A DNA stretch of 64,000 bases from Rhineura floridana (GCF_030035675.1 NC_084484.1:186155434-186219433), one strand, 5' to 3'. Counted from the first letter of the stretch, positions 32,945-41,699 are shown. Made by a program: numbers and translations. Notes: generated by a model from the sequence alone, not told the origin.

Positions 32945-33135
32945 TAGGAAGCTTCCTTATCCCAAGTCAGACCATTGGTCTATCTCACCCAGCGTTGCCT
33001 CTGCACTGACCAGCAGCAACTCTCCAGGGTTTCAGGCAGGGGTCTGAATCCCAGCCCTTCCTCAAGATGCCATGAGGGATTGAACCGGGGACCTTTTGCA
33101 CGCAGAGCAAGCGCTCGCCACTGTGCTGGTGGCGA
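32945..33135 (-). mobile_element. tRNA-Ala-like-headed SINE
   Basis: In reverse: aggaagcttccttatcccaagtcagaccattggtctatctcacc, then ggtttcaggcagggg, then the B box gggattgaaccggggaccttttgcacgc and gcaagcgctcgccactgtgct. Confidence 0.87.
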
Positions 33136-33411
33136 TGGGGACGCCGCCAAGACTTCAGGGTCATGGGCACTATTCAGGTTCTTCTGGAGGAGAAGGCGAG
33201 CCTCGTCTTTGTCATTATTTGTTTCACTGTCGCAGTCTGTGTGGGAGGAGGAGGAGGAGAAACAGTGTCTGGATTTCCACATGTTCTGTAAACAGAGGCA
33301 GATGGGCAAAGAAACAAAGAGAGAGGCGCACTGAGGCTGCAGAGATGAGTCATGCCTGGAGTCGAAGGTGGCTCTCTTGGCATTTTCTCTCTTTATCTTG
33401 CTGTGCTTTGA

Positions 33412-33465
33412 CAGTCTCGCTCTCGCGCTCGCGCTCGCGCTCTCCCTCCCTCCCTCCCCTTTGCT
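33412..33465. repeat. (CTCGCG)n and (TCCC)n simple repeats
   Basis: Alternating tctcgcgctcgcgctcgcgc joins ctccctccctccctcccc. CpG-rich microsatellite of about 54 bp, possibly able to adopt Z-DNA-like forms. Confidence 0.9.
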
Positions 33466-33494
33466 ACAGGACCACGTATCTTTTGCAATATTTG

Positions 33495-34100
33495 TTTACA
33501 TATGCAAATACTTTTGTTATTCTTTTTATCCCACCCTTCCTCTGCCCATGTTATGCTCACACCAGCCTGGTAAGGTAGGCCAAGCTGAGAGAGAGTGACT
33601 GGCCGAAGCTCATCCAAGCAGTTTTTGGGCTGTCTGGGCTGGGCTGTGTTGGAGCTGCCTGAAGCAAGCCAGGAGCCAGGAACAAGCCTGTGGTCAGGAA
33701 TGAAGGGCATAGAATGTGGAGCCAGGCTGTTGGTCCATTTAGCTCAGTATTATCATCACTGACTGGCAGCAGCTGTCCAAAGTTTCAGGTGTGAAACACT
33801 CTCAGCCCTACCTGGAAATGCTGTGGGGAATTGCACCTGGGACCTTCTGCGTGCAAAGTGGATCCTCTACAACTGAGCTTTCCTTATTCATTCATTAATT
33901 TATTATTGCATTTACATCCCACCTTTCCCTCAAAGAGCTCCAGGTGGCATCCAAAGATGGTTCTTCCCTTCCCAATTTTATCCTCCCTACAACCCTGTGA
34001 GGTAGGTTAGGCTGAGAGACAGGGACTGGCCCAAGGTCCCACTGGGTGAGCTTCATGGCCGAGCAGGGATTTGAACCCAGGTCCCAGTCTGACAGATTCT
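33495..34100 (-). mobile_element. Three adjacent antisense SINEs
   Basis: 33495-33640 is a degenerate tRNA-headed SINE with L2-like tail (tttttatcccacccttcctctg, ggtaaggtaggcc, agagagtgactggcc). 33725-33885 is the tRNA-Ala-like SINE (tcagtattatcatcactgactggcagcagctgtcc, gggaattgcacctgggaccttctgcgtgc). 33885-34100 is a tRNA-headed SINE with L2-like tail (gcatttacatcccacctttccctc, caaccctgtgaggtaggttaggctgag, gggatttgaacccagg). Confidence 0.78.
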
Positions 34101-34536
34101 TTCATTGTATTTAAATATTGTTCCTCATTCTGGGACTGTGCAAACAATGAAGAGTTGGTTGTAAAAATTTAAATAAAATCCAAGGCCCGGTTGTCTTTTG
34201 CACCAGAGAATGAACACCAAATAGAGAAGTCTGGCCTTTTACTAAACTGCTTTTGGTTGGTATAAAAGAACATGAGCTTTTGTGCTACACAGAACTCTTC
34301 ATCAAGAAGAAGGCTTGTCAGCTGCAGTTAAGGTTACCATCTCCCGACCCCCACAAGACACACACACATGCCGCTCAGGCCCCTGTCCTTATAATAAGAT
34401 GTGTGACTGGTCAAAGCTCAGTAAGTAAATTCCCCCCCACCTCCTCTTCTCAGGAACAATTTCACCTGTTGAATTTCTGCCCATTGCACAACTATTAAAG
34501 GCACAAGAACACTGCCAGGAGGTGACCCTCACTCTA

Positions 34537-34672
34537 GAGCAGGGGTGGTCAACCTCTCACTCTTCAGAACTCTAACTCCCATTATCCCTCACTGTTGGCC
34601 ATGCTAGCTGCAGGGGCTACTGGGAGGAGGAGACTGGAAGTCCCACCCCCTGCTCTAGAGTAAGGATGGGCA
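34537..34672. mobile_element. Foldback MITE
   Basis: Ends agcaggggtggtcaacctctc and ccccctgctctagag are inverted. The centre is ggccatgctagctgcaggggctac. The same nearly palindromic family as at 25726. Confidence 0.65.
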
Positions 34673-34823
34673 ACTTTTCCATGTATGGCCCTCTTTTCCC
34701 TTGTTGTTTATATAGCACCATCACTGTTGCATTCTGCTTTGCAAAATACAAAAGGACATGTCTCTGCCCCATGGAGGTTACAATCTAAAATTCAACACAG
34801 AAGAGGGAAGAGTTAAGGAACTA

Positions 34824-34990
34824 TTGTTTATTTATTCCATTTATACCCCGCCTTTCTTTCCATGCTAGAAACCCAAGGCGGCTTCCATACGGTTCCCAGG
34901 CGGTCTCCCATCCAGGCACTGACCAGACCTGACCCTCAGCAGGGAGCTGGCCTTATGTGCCTTCAGACCATGGCCTGGGACTAAAGGCTA
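34824..34990 (-). mobile_element. 5S-rRNA-headed SINE with L2-like tail
   Basis: Read in reverse: a tail like the L2-type 3' end (attccatttataccccgcctttctttcc, aacccaaggcggcttccatac) joins the 5S internal promoter C box (ggttcccaggcggtctcccatccaggcactgaccagacctgaccctc is the reverse of the 5S C-box and intermediate region). The 5S head is diverged beyond that. A plus-strand copy lies at 56121-56275. Confidence 0.78.
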
Positions 34991-35301
34991 AATAGAGAAA
35001 CAATATACATTTATTTGGGGCTCACATATTTCAGTTTACTTAGAGTTGGGTCTGTGGAGAAAGGATTTGTGGCCAAGGGTTCTGACAGTAATTGGCCCCC
35101 TCAAGGTTATTCAGGCTATGTGATGAAGTGGCATCTCCTAGCAGTAAGAGATTGCACAGTTGTGGTGCTCACATCAGGAGGAACTGCACTCCCAAACGGT
35201 CAGGCTTCCGAAAGGGATCTTGATTTTGTCCCGGGGGAGCCACATGCAAAGCGAGGGGCAGGGATGAGCATCCAAGCAACAGCAGCGTGCTCCTGGCACA
35301 A

Positions 35302-36000
35302 TGTGATGCTCCTGTCAAAAAGAGCTGTTACACCACTGAGGGTCTGAAGGTATAAATGAGAGGATGACAGTGGAGAGGGGGTTGGGACGGTTGGTTCTGT
35401 GGGTTGGTTTTGGATAGGGTGGATTGGATTAGGTGGGTAGTGAGGCAGGTTATTGACGACTAGAAACATAAAGAGTAACACAACTTATGAAACCACACGC
35501 TTGTTGACTATACCTTTAAGTAATCTTGTTATTCCCTGTGTATATAAATAAATATTTCTTAGTTTACCTTGCCTGGGTTTACACAGACCAGAAGGGTGGG
35601 CAGGGCATATACCAAGGCTGGGAAACAGTATCAATGGTGGCAGCGGTGAGGCATGGTGTAACATCATCAGGTATCCAGAGCAACCCAGGGCTGTAATCTT
35701 TATAGGCACAAAGATACGGGGGGGGTTGAGGCCTGCAAGTGCACCCAGACACAACGTATCAATAAACCAGAAGGAGACTAAGGCACAGTCTCAAGACAAT
35801 ATTGTTTACAGGGAGTGTCTGGTGGTGCTGCCTAGCAGTGGGATCTTGAGAGATCTTTGCTAGAGCCGGTGAGAGAACCGTTAAGAGAGAGCAGGACCCT
35901 GAGGTGGGACTGTGCCAAGGTGGTGACCACAGGTGGGGGCCTGACACACCACAACTGCCACCCCAGCACAGAAGGAAGGAGAACAAGGGATCTGATGCTG
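35302..36000 (+). mobile_element. LTR retroelement fossil, family B
   Basis: A broken fossil homologous to 46771-47528 (opposite orientation). It starts TGTGATGCTCCTGT, has a TATA-like ggtataaatg, an AATAAA-type region (ataaataaatatttctta), a ggtatccagagcaaccc block and a gtggtgctgcctagcagtgggatct block. The right limit is uncertain, as it runs into a SINE at 36036. No complete internal coding region is present. It is diverged from the other copy, so it is old. Confidence 0.65.
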
Positions 36001-36035
36001 GAGAATGGAGCCAGACCTGACCTGGAAATTGGGGG

Positions 36036-36215
36036 GGAAGGGCCATCGCTCAGTGGCAGAGCATCCGCTTCACATGCAGTCCCCAGTGGCATCTCCAGGC
36101 AGGGCGGAGAGAGACCCTGGCTGGAATCCTGGAGAGCCACTGCCAGTCCGTGTAGGCAGCACTGAGCTGGATGGACCAATGGTCTGACTCAGTACAAGGC
36201 AGCTTTCCCCATTCC
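36036..36215 (+). mobile_element. tRNA-Ala-like-headed SINE, full length
   Basis: gaagggccatcgctcagtggcagagcatccgc (A box), cacatgcagtccccagtggcatctcc (B-box region with a small deletion), cctggagagccactgccagtccgtgtagg, then ggatggaccaatggtctgactcagtacaaggcagc. Confidence 0.9.
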
Positions 36216-36354
36216 CATGGATTACAAGTTATCACTCGAGAACTCGGCAGAATTGTTGCTCACTTCCTATATTTAGTGAACTAGATAACCAAAATTATCT
36301 GGACTCATGTTAGTCCTCAAAATTATTTTGGCCTACCTATAGCCATTATACACC

Positions 36355-36772
36355 AGTGTGGTGTAGTGGTTACAGTGTTGGACTACGACCTGGGAGACCA
36401 GGCTTTGAATCCCCACACAGCCATGAAGCTCACTGGGTGACCTTGGGCCAGTCCCTGCCTCTCAGCCTCAGAAAAAGGCAATGGTAAACCCCTCTGAATA
36501 TCGCTTGCCATGAAAACCCTATTCGTAGGGTTGCCGTAAGTCGGGATTGACTTGAAGGCAGTCCATTTTCCATATTCATTATTCAGAGCCAGTGTGGCGT
36601 AGTGGTTAAGGTGTTGGACTACGACCTGGGACCAGGGTTCGAATCCCCACATAGCCATGAAGCTCACTGGGTGACCTTGGGCCAGTCACTGTCTCTCAGC
36701 CTCATGAAAACCCTATTCATAGGGTCGCCATAAGTCAGAATCAACTTGAAGGCAGTACATTTACATTTTCAT
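36355..36772 (+). mobile_element. Two tandem Sauria-type SINEs
   Basis: Copy one (36355-36578) is full length: accagtgtggtgtagtggttacagtg (A box), gaccaggctttgaatcccc (B box), gtgaccttgggccagtcc, cgcttgccatgaaaaccctattcg, and the tail gggttgccgtaagtcgggattgacttgaaggcag. Copy two (36588-36772) has the same order but lacks the middle body word (gaggcaatggtaaacc). They lie about 10 bp apart in the same orientation. Confidence 0.92.
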
Positions 36773-37019
36773 ATCCATTATTGTGCATAGGAGTGCCAAC
36801 TCCCTGGAACTGAAGCACGTGGCCTGTTCCCACTGAGTAAGGAACCTTCCTGAACTTCTCCAGGCACACCGTGCTAGGACATGGAAGGCTCCTGTCATTC
36901 AACACACAGGCAAGGGACCCAGATGTGAATTGGCTGGACAATCTAGCCCCCTCACAGATTGTGACCGCCATTAGCAGCAACAGCAAGCATAAGAGCTCTG
37001 AAGCTGGAGCATAGAGGCA

Positions 37020-37235
37020 TGGGAAGTGGCCTGATATTAAGTCAGACTCACAGAGGGCAACCTGATTCCCCAAGAGGGAAGCCTGCAACCAGGACCTGAG
37101 CGCAAGAGCACTCCTCTCCTCACTCAGGATTCCCGGCAGCTGACTCCAACAGTGGAGGTCATGCACAGCCCTAGCACCACTAACAGCTATCAGTGTCCTC
37201 GGTGAATTGATCTCATCCCCTTGGAAAGCCGCACA
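37020..37235 (-). mobile_element. CR1 LINE 3' UTR, degenerate
   Basis: Antisense CR1 3' UTR words: agagggaagcctgcaaccaggacctgagcgcaagagcactcctctcc, ttcccggcagctgactccaacagtggagg, then ctatcagtgtcctcgg. Confidence 0.6.
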
Positions 37236-37314
37236 CGGCCATCACAACAATCCTGTGGGAAGCTGATCTGACCCACGGGGCATGGACCACCAGGACTCTC
37301 CAGAAATTAATGGG

Positions 37315-38278
37315 AGCTGCAAGAGGCTACTGTAAGGACAGAATATGGAGAAACCGATTGGTTCACCATTGGAAAGGGTGTGAGACGGGTGTATTTTATC
37401 ACCCTATTTGTTTAATCTGTACGCAGAACATATCATACAGAAAGCTGGATTGGACCAAGATGAAGGAGGTGTGAAAATTGGAGGGAGAAATATCAATAAT
37501 TTAAGATATGCAGACGATACCATACTACTAGCAGAAACCAGTAATGATTTGAAACAAATGCTGATGAAAGTTCAAGAGGAAAGCACAAAAGCAGGACTAC
37601 AGCTGAACGTCAAGAAGACTAAAGTAATGATAACAGAAGATTTATGTAACTTTACAGTTGACAATGAGGACATTGAACTTGTCGAGGATTATCAATACCT
37701 CGGCACAGTCATGAAGCAAAATGCAGACAATAGTCAAGAAATTAGAAGGCGGCTAGGACTGGGTAGGGCAGCTGTGAGAGAACTAGAAAAGGTCCTCAAA
37801 TGCAAAGATGTATCACTGAACACCAAAGTCAGGATCATTCAGACCATGGTATTCCCAATCTCTATGTATGGATGTGAAAGTTGGACAGTGAAAAAAGGGG
37901 ATAAGAGAAAAATCAACTCATTTGAAATGTGGTGTTGGAGGAGAGCTTGGTGGATACCACGGACTGCAAAAAAGACAAGTAATTGAGTGTTAGAACAAAT
38001 TAAACCAGAACTATCACTAGAAGCTAAAATGATGAAACTGAGATTATCATACTTTGGACACATCATGAGAAGACCTGATTCACTAGAAAAGACAATAATG
38101 CTGGGAAAAACAGAAGGGAGTAGAAAAAGAGGAAGGCCAAACAAGAGATGGATTGATTCCATCAAGGAAGCCACAGACCTGAACTTACAAGATCTGAACA
38201 GGGTGGTTCATGACAGATGCTATTGGAGGTCTCTAATTCATAAGTCGTAATCAACTTGAAGGCACATAACAACAACAG
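37315..38278 (+). mobile_element. RTE/Bov-B LINE, 3' part with RT core
   Basis: Starts in the RT with degenerate ETDWFTIGKGV, then LFNLYAEHIIQKAGLD, the catalytic motif RYADDTILLAE, LQLNVKKTKVM, VEDYQYLGTVMK, MVFPISMYGCESWTV, a TGA at 37984-37986, then LRLSYFGHIMRR and RGRPNKRWIDSIKEA. It ends with cataagtcgtaatcaacttgaaggcacataacaacaac. Apart from an upstream frame break near 37390 and the TGA, about 280 codons are open. Bov-B elements mobilise SINEs that share their 3' tail, which is the case for the Sauria SINEs here. Confidence 0.92.
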
Positions 38279-38279
38279 C

Positions 38280-38890
38280 ATGAGGCTTGCCCAGGAGACC
38301 TGCCTGGGGCATGGGGGTGCATGGAGGTACCATTTGGATTTTCACCCTCAGGCACCTAAATACATTCTGCAAAAAACAAAAGGGTTTTCTGTGCATGTTT
38401 ATGGTGAGCGTGGGGGGTGCTTATCTGCATGTGCAACTGCTTTAACTGCCAGCTCTAATGGCAACATCTAACAGCAAGGAAAGCAAAGTGCCCGCCCCGC
38501 ACATCACACAACCCCACACACTGATCCCTCCTTCACCTCTGCAATCTCCTCTGCTCAGCTCTTCAGGAAAATGTGTTGTCTCATTGCCAGCTGTGACTCA
38601 GCCTTGCAGGGAGGGTTCCCCTGAATTTTAAGCACATGCACCCTCCCAGCACAGCACTGTCTCCGTGGCAGCCCAGCTGGCTCCTCCAAGGCAGAGGCTG
38701 CTTCATACTGCTCTGCCTTTCCAGGTCTGCCGCCACCCCTCCAAGCAGTCTGGTTATTGTGATCTAGGCAGCTCATTAGTGTGTGCAGCTGTCTCTGTCA
38801 GCTTTAATTTGCACCTGGGGGGAATCTGACAGAGGCAGATGTGATGCCAAAGAATAAAGTGAGAAAGCAGTGACAGAGCTAAAGGCTAGA
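38280..38890. other. No gene recognised
   Basis: No repeat or exon seen. The plus strand has a ggcatgggggtgcatgg G-rich patch. Confidence 0.35.
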
Positions 38891-38892
38891 GC

Positions 38893-39035
38893 AGCCTTTC
38901 CCAACCAGTGTGCCTCCAGATGTTGTTGGACCACAATTCCCATCTTTCCTGACCATTGGCAATGCTGGCTGAGGCTGATGGGAGTTGTGGTTCAACAACA
39001 TCTGGAGGCACACTGGTTGGAAAAGGCTGGCCTAG
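38893..39035. mobile_element. Foldback MITE, long near-perfect hairpin
   Basis: The left arm gcctttcccaaccagtgtgcctccagatgttgttggaccacaattcccat pairs with the right arm ctgatgggagttgtggttcaacaacatctggaggcacactggttggaaaaggc. Few mismatches over about 55 bp per arm make this the best preserved copy of the family. Confidence 0.88.
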
Positions 39036-39329
39036 AGAGAGAGAGATGATGGATGGTGTAGCAGAGTGAAGAACATGAGCCATGAGATGAGAAGCCTCCA
39101 TTAGAATCTCACCTCTCCATCTTGAACTGTTTACATGGCTTTCAGCAACCCCCCTCATCTCGGCAATGTGGAGGATAAGAAAACCGGCCTTCTTCACAGG
39201 GTTGTTGTACTCCTGAGAAAAATGTATCAAAACCCCACAAGGAGTCTCATGGCACCCAAAAGACTACCAGATTTATTTATTGTGGCAGAAGTACCTGAAG
39301 AGTGCTCTCAGTCATCTCTTCTCAAGGCT

Positions 39330-39830
39330 AAACATGCCCAGTTCTCTCCTCATAGGGCTTTGTTTCCTGTCTCCTGATCATCCTCGTTGCCTGCCTTCCT
39401 CTGAACCCATTCCAGTTTGTCTGCATTCTTCTTAAATTGTGGTGTCCAGAACAGGATGCAGTATTCAAGATAAGCACTGGGCCCAGGACCGAGCCCTGTG
39501 GTACCCCGCTTGTTACCTCCATCCAGTTTGAGAAGGAACCATTGATAAGCACTCTTTGAGTTTGATTCTGTAGCCAACTGTGGATCCACCTGATAGTTAT
39601 TCCATCCAGCCCACATTTAGCTAGCTTGCTAATCAGAATATCATGGGGCCCTTTGTCAAAAGCGTTGCTGAAGTCGAGATATATTATGTCCACAACATTC
39701 CCACAGTCTACCAGGGAGGTTACCCAATCAAAAAACGAGATAAGATTAGTCTGGCAGGATTTGTCCTTGATAAATCCATGATGACTTCTAGTCATCACTG
39801 CATTGTTTTCAAGGTGCTTACAGACTGATT
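39330..39830 (-). mobile_element. CR1 LINE, RT region with an internal deletion
   Basis: On the minus strand: HGFIKDKSCQTNLISFFDW, VDIIYLDFSNAFDKGPHDIL, INGSFSNWMEVTSGVPQGSVLGPVL, and then the frame jumps straight to ILNTASC, where the CR1 has about 160 further residues. The downstream RMQTNWNGFRG and ETKPYEER resemble the part after RPHLEYC. So the stretch holding the catalytic FADD motif has been lost. It continues at 40430-40660 on the other side of a SINE. Confidence 0.85.
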
Positions 39831-40036
39831 CAAGCCTACAGCCATACTACCCTGAACATGCCCGATCTCGGAAGCTAAGCAGGTTCAAGCCTGGTTAGTA
39901 TTTGGATGGGAGACCCCCTGGGAATACTAGGTACTGTAGGCTTAGAGGAAGGCAATGGTAAACCACCTCTGAACAACTCTTACCATGAAAACCCTGTGAA
40001 TATATCCAAAAAAGATTCATAGGGTTGCCATAAGTT

Positions 40037-40165
40037 GACTTCAAGGTGCTCCTCAACCAGTCTGACTACAAGTTCTACTTCAAGTCTATGGACGATGATT
40101 TCGTGGACGAAACCGATGTTGGTGAGCGAATCCTTTGCAACAGCTGCTCAATGTTTGAGGACTAA
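40037..40165 (+). pseudogene. DIX-domain-like fragment (Dishevelled-type), retrocopy remnant
   Basis: The frame starting at 40037 reads DFKVLLNQSDYKFYFKSMDD, then DF, and goes on VDETDVGERILC to a TAA at 40163-40165. The block YKFYFKSMDDDF closely matches the DIX domain of Dishevelled proteins, which I recall as DFKGVL, then YKFFFKSMDDDF in DVL3. After DDDF the similarity stops: the expected GVVKEE is absent. DIX domains polymerise Dishevelled and Axin in Wnt signalling. This fragment is only about 43 codons, has no splice sites, and lies inside a retro-inserted unit, so it is a dead copy. The match rests on memory of the family and needs a search. Confidence 0.5.
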
Positions 40166-40395
40166 AATTCTTGAAGTGGCAGTACTACATTTTGGGACAG
40201 ATTATCTTTAGGCCTGTAAAGAACCTTAAAAAACAAAACAAAACAATGTTAATATTTTGTTATTTAAATTTTTGTGCACTATATTCTTTTTTGATGTGTA
40301 TTTTGTATTTGTATTTATTTTTTTGTGAGCCACCTTGAGGGCCTTTTGAACAAAAGGTGGCATAGAAATAGAATAAATAAATAAATAAATAAATA
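40038..40395 (+). mobile_element. Chimeric retrocopy: DIX-like coding fragment joined to an L2-type 3' end
   Basis: The insert is flanked by perfect 8-bp direct repeats ATAAGTTG at 40030-40037 and 40396-40403, as made by target-primed reverse transcription. Its last part, gtgagccaccttgagggcc, then aaggtggcatagaaatag and an (aaat)n tail, is the L2-type LINE 3' end found elsewhere in the window. Its first part is a coding-like fragment (see 40037-40165), and AT-rich sequence lies between. The likeliest origin is a template switch from L2 RNA to a cellular mRNA during reverse transcription. An L2 insertion already present in the host mRNA would be the alternative. Confidence 0.65.
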
Positions 40396-40429
40396 ATAAG
40401 TTGTAATTGACTTGAAGGCATACAACAAC

Positions 40430-40660
40430 AGAGTGACTGCTCTATAATCTGCCCTGGAATTTTCCCAGGGATCGATGTCAGGCGGACTGGTCTGTAGTTC
40501 CCAGGCTCCTCCTTTTTGCCCCTTTTGAAGATTAGGACAACATTAGCTCTTCTCCAGTCATCCGGCACTTCACTAGCCCTCCACAATTTCACAAAGAATA
40601 GACAGCGGTTCTGAGAGTTCTTCAGCCAGGTCCTTCAATACTCTAGGCTGCAGTTCATCC
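40430..40660 (-). mobile_element. CR1 LINE, RT N-terminal region (other side of the 5S SINE)
   Basis: On the minus strand: SEVPDDWRRANVVLIFKRGKKEEPG, shown as VPDDWRRANVVLIFKRGKK, then NYRPVRLTSIPGKIPGQIIEQ, the first RT motifs of CR1 ORF2. With 39330-39830 it forms one antisense CR1 interrupted by the SINE. Confidence 0.85.
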
Positions 40661-40684
40661 TTGCATTTTGGATTGGGTTTAACA

Positions 40685-41015
40685 GCATATAGTTAAGCTA
40701 TGGAATTTACTCTCAGAGGAGGAGGCTTGGATGGCTTTAAAAGAGGAACAGACAAATTCATGGAAGAGAAGGCTATCAGTGGCTACTAGCCATCATGGCT
40801 ATGCTCTCTCCATTGTTGGAGGCGTATGCTTCTAAATACCAGTTGCTGGAACCTGCATAGAAGGGAGAGAGTTGCTGTTGGGCTCAGGTCCTGCTTGTGG
40901 GGTTGCCTTCCCATAACGGGCATCTGTCTGACCACTATTAGAACAGGATGCCAGACCAGATGGGCCACTGACTGGCTCCAGCTGCTGTAAGGCTCTTCTT
41001 ATGTTGTTATATTCA
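40685..41015 (+). mobile_element. CR1 LINE 3' end
   Basis: gcttggatggctttaaaagagg and caaattcatggaagag (ORF2 tail) are followed by tggctactagccatcatggctatgc, gcttctaaataccagttgctgg, gatgggccactg and a cttcttatgttgttat tail. Confidence 0.85.
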
Positions 41016-41024
41016 CCTCAAGTT

Positions 41025-41210
41025 GTCTCACTGGAAGTTGTTAGGAATGGCAACCTGGACAAAGAGTTAAAGGCTGCCAATCATGTGGGCCTCACTGATG
41101 AACAAGGAGAATCACAAGCTGAATATGAGCCAACAGTGTGATGTGGCTGCAAAAAAGGCAAATGCTATTTTAGGCTGCATTAACAGAAGTATAGTTTCCA
41201 AATCGTGTAT
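41025..41210 (+). mobile_element. CR1 LINE, ORF2 fragment
   Basis: Reads [22 protein letters not shown], shown as [15 protein letters not shown], the block found intact at 32226-32300. It is truncated on both sides and ends about 130 bp before the CLPB CpG island. Confidence 0.8.
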
Positions 41211-41470
41211 CTATGATTCTAGGAGTGCTACTAATCCCCTGAAGGGAGGGACTCTTTCTTGGAGAAAAATCAGCTTTCCAATAGGAATGAAGATACAGAC
41301 AGCAATTGACATTAAAACCAATTTAATACATATTGCATAATTCCCGCCCTTCTACACGTTTCTTCCTTTGGCGGGTCTCGAACTCGCAATTGCCCCTCCC
41401 TGCGAGCGCTCTTCCTCTTTAGTGGCTCTTAGGAGCCTCTCCTGTTGGAGGCAAACGCCCTCCACCACAC

Positions 41471-41482
41471 CACGCATGCGTG
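41471..41482. promoter_or_regulatory. NRF1-like site 1
   Basis: CACGCATGCGTG, a palindrome close to the NRF1 consensus YGCGCAYGCGCR. NRF1 controls many nuclear genes for mitochondrial proteins. Confidence 0.5.
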
Positions 41483-41495
41483 ACTACATTTCCCA
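41482..41495 (+). promoter_or_regulatory. ZNF143-like site 1
   Basis: GACTACATTTCCCA matches the core of the ZNF143 (SBS) motif, ACTACAAYTCCCA, with one change. It overlaps the NRF1-like site by one base. Confidence 0.5.
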
Positions 41496-41526
41496 ACAAG
41501 CGCTTCCGCCTATACAGGTCTTTGTC

Positions 41527-41538
41527 TACGCATGCGCC
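41527..41538. promoter_or_regulatory. NRF1-like site 2
   Basis: TACGCATGCGCC agrees with the NRF1 consensus at 10 or more of 12 positions. Confidence 0.55.
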
Positions 41539-41550
41539 CTACGATTCCAC

Positions 41551-41564
41551 GGGAAGTGTAGTCC
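41551..41564 (-). promoter_or_regulatory. ZNF143-like site 2 (reverse)
   Basis: GGGAAGTGTAGTCC, which is GGACTACACTTCCC on the minus strand, one change from the SBS core. Confidence 0.5.
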
Positions 41565-41612
41565 CTCCGCGCCGGACCTCGCTGAGGAGCCGGGGAGGTT
41601 CAATATCCCAAA

Positions 41613-41630
41613 GACTACAACTCCCATGAG
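41613..41630 (+). promoter_or_regulatory. ZNF143-like site 3, best match
   Basis: GACTACAACTCCCATGAG matches the full SBS core ACTACAACTCCCA and part of its 3' extension. The same word occurs in the foldback MITEs of this window, so its origin could be a MITE remnant; no second arm is visible here. Confidence 0.6.
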
Positions 41631-41687
41631 CCCTTTAGCTCAGCGTCCTTGCGTGCGTGCGTCCTCCTCATAGCGGCGCCCTGGATT

Positions 41688-41699
41688 CCGCCATCTTGG
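41688..41699 (-). promoter_or_regulatory. YY1-like site
   Basis: CCGCCATCTTGG contains the reverse complement of the YY1 core AAGATGGCGG. It is 59 bp upstream of the CLPB start codon, a usual place for YY1 near transcription starts or in short 5' UTRs. Confidence 0.6.

Larger units (their letters stand above)
39834..40430 (+). mobile_element. 5S-rRNA-headed SINE with Bov-B-like tail (interrupted)
   Basis: 39834-39943 is a 5S rRNA-like head: gcctacagccatactaccctgaac, then gaagctaagcaggttcaagcc (A box and intermediate element), then ggatgggagaccccctgggaatac (C box), ending gtactgtaggctt. It is about 10 bases shorter than 5S rRNA, with the missing bases between two GATCTCG words. The body gaggaaggcaatggtaaacc, ttaccatgaaaaccctgtga and the tail gggttgccataagttg, then taattgacttgaaggca are the same as in Sauria SINEs. 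A 358-bp insert separates 40037 from 40396. The SINE itself sits in an antisense CR1. Confidence 0.9.

Noticed and set aside
33412-33465. CRISPR-like or regulatory repeat
   Set aside because: It is a plain hexanucleotide and tetranucleotide microsatellite.
36036-36110. True tRNA-Ala gene
   Set aside because: A box and B box are present but the cloverleaf is not kept; it is the head of a SINE that recurs at least ten times.
37405-38250. Host gene with reverse transcriptase domain
   Set aside because: Sequence order and 3' tail are those of a Bov-B LINE, with other copies in the window.
39834-39943. Functional 5S rRNA gene
   Set aside because: It lacks about 10 bases, has many substitutions and runs straight into a SINE body with no T-run terminator.
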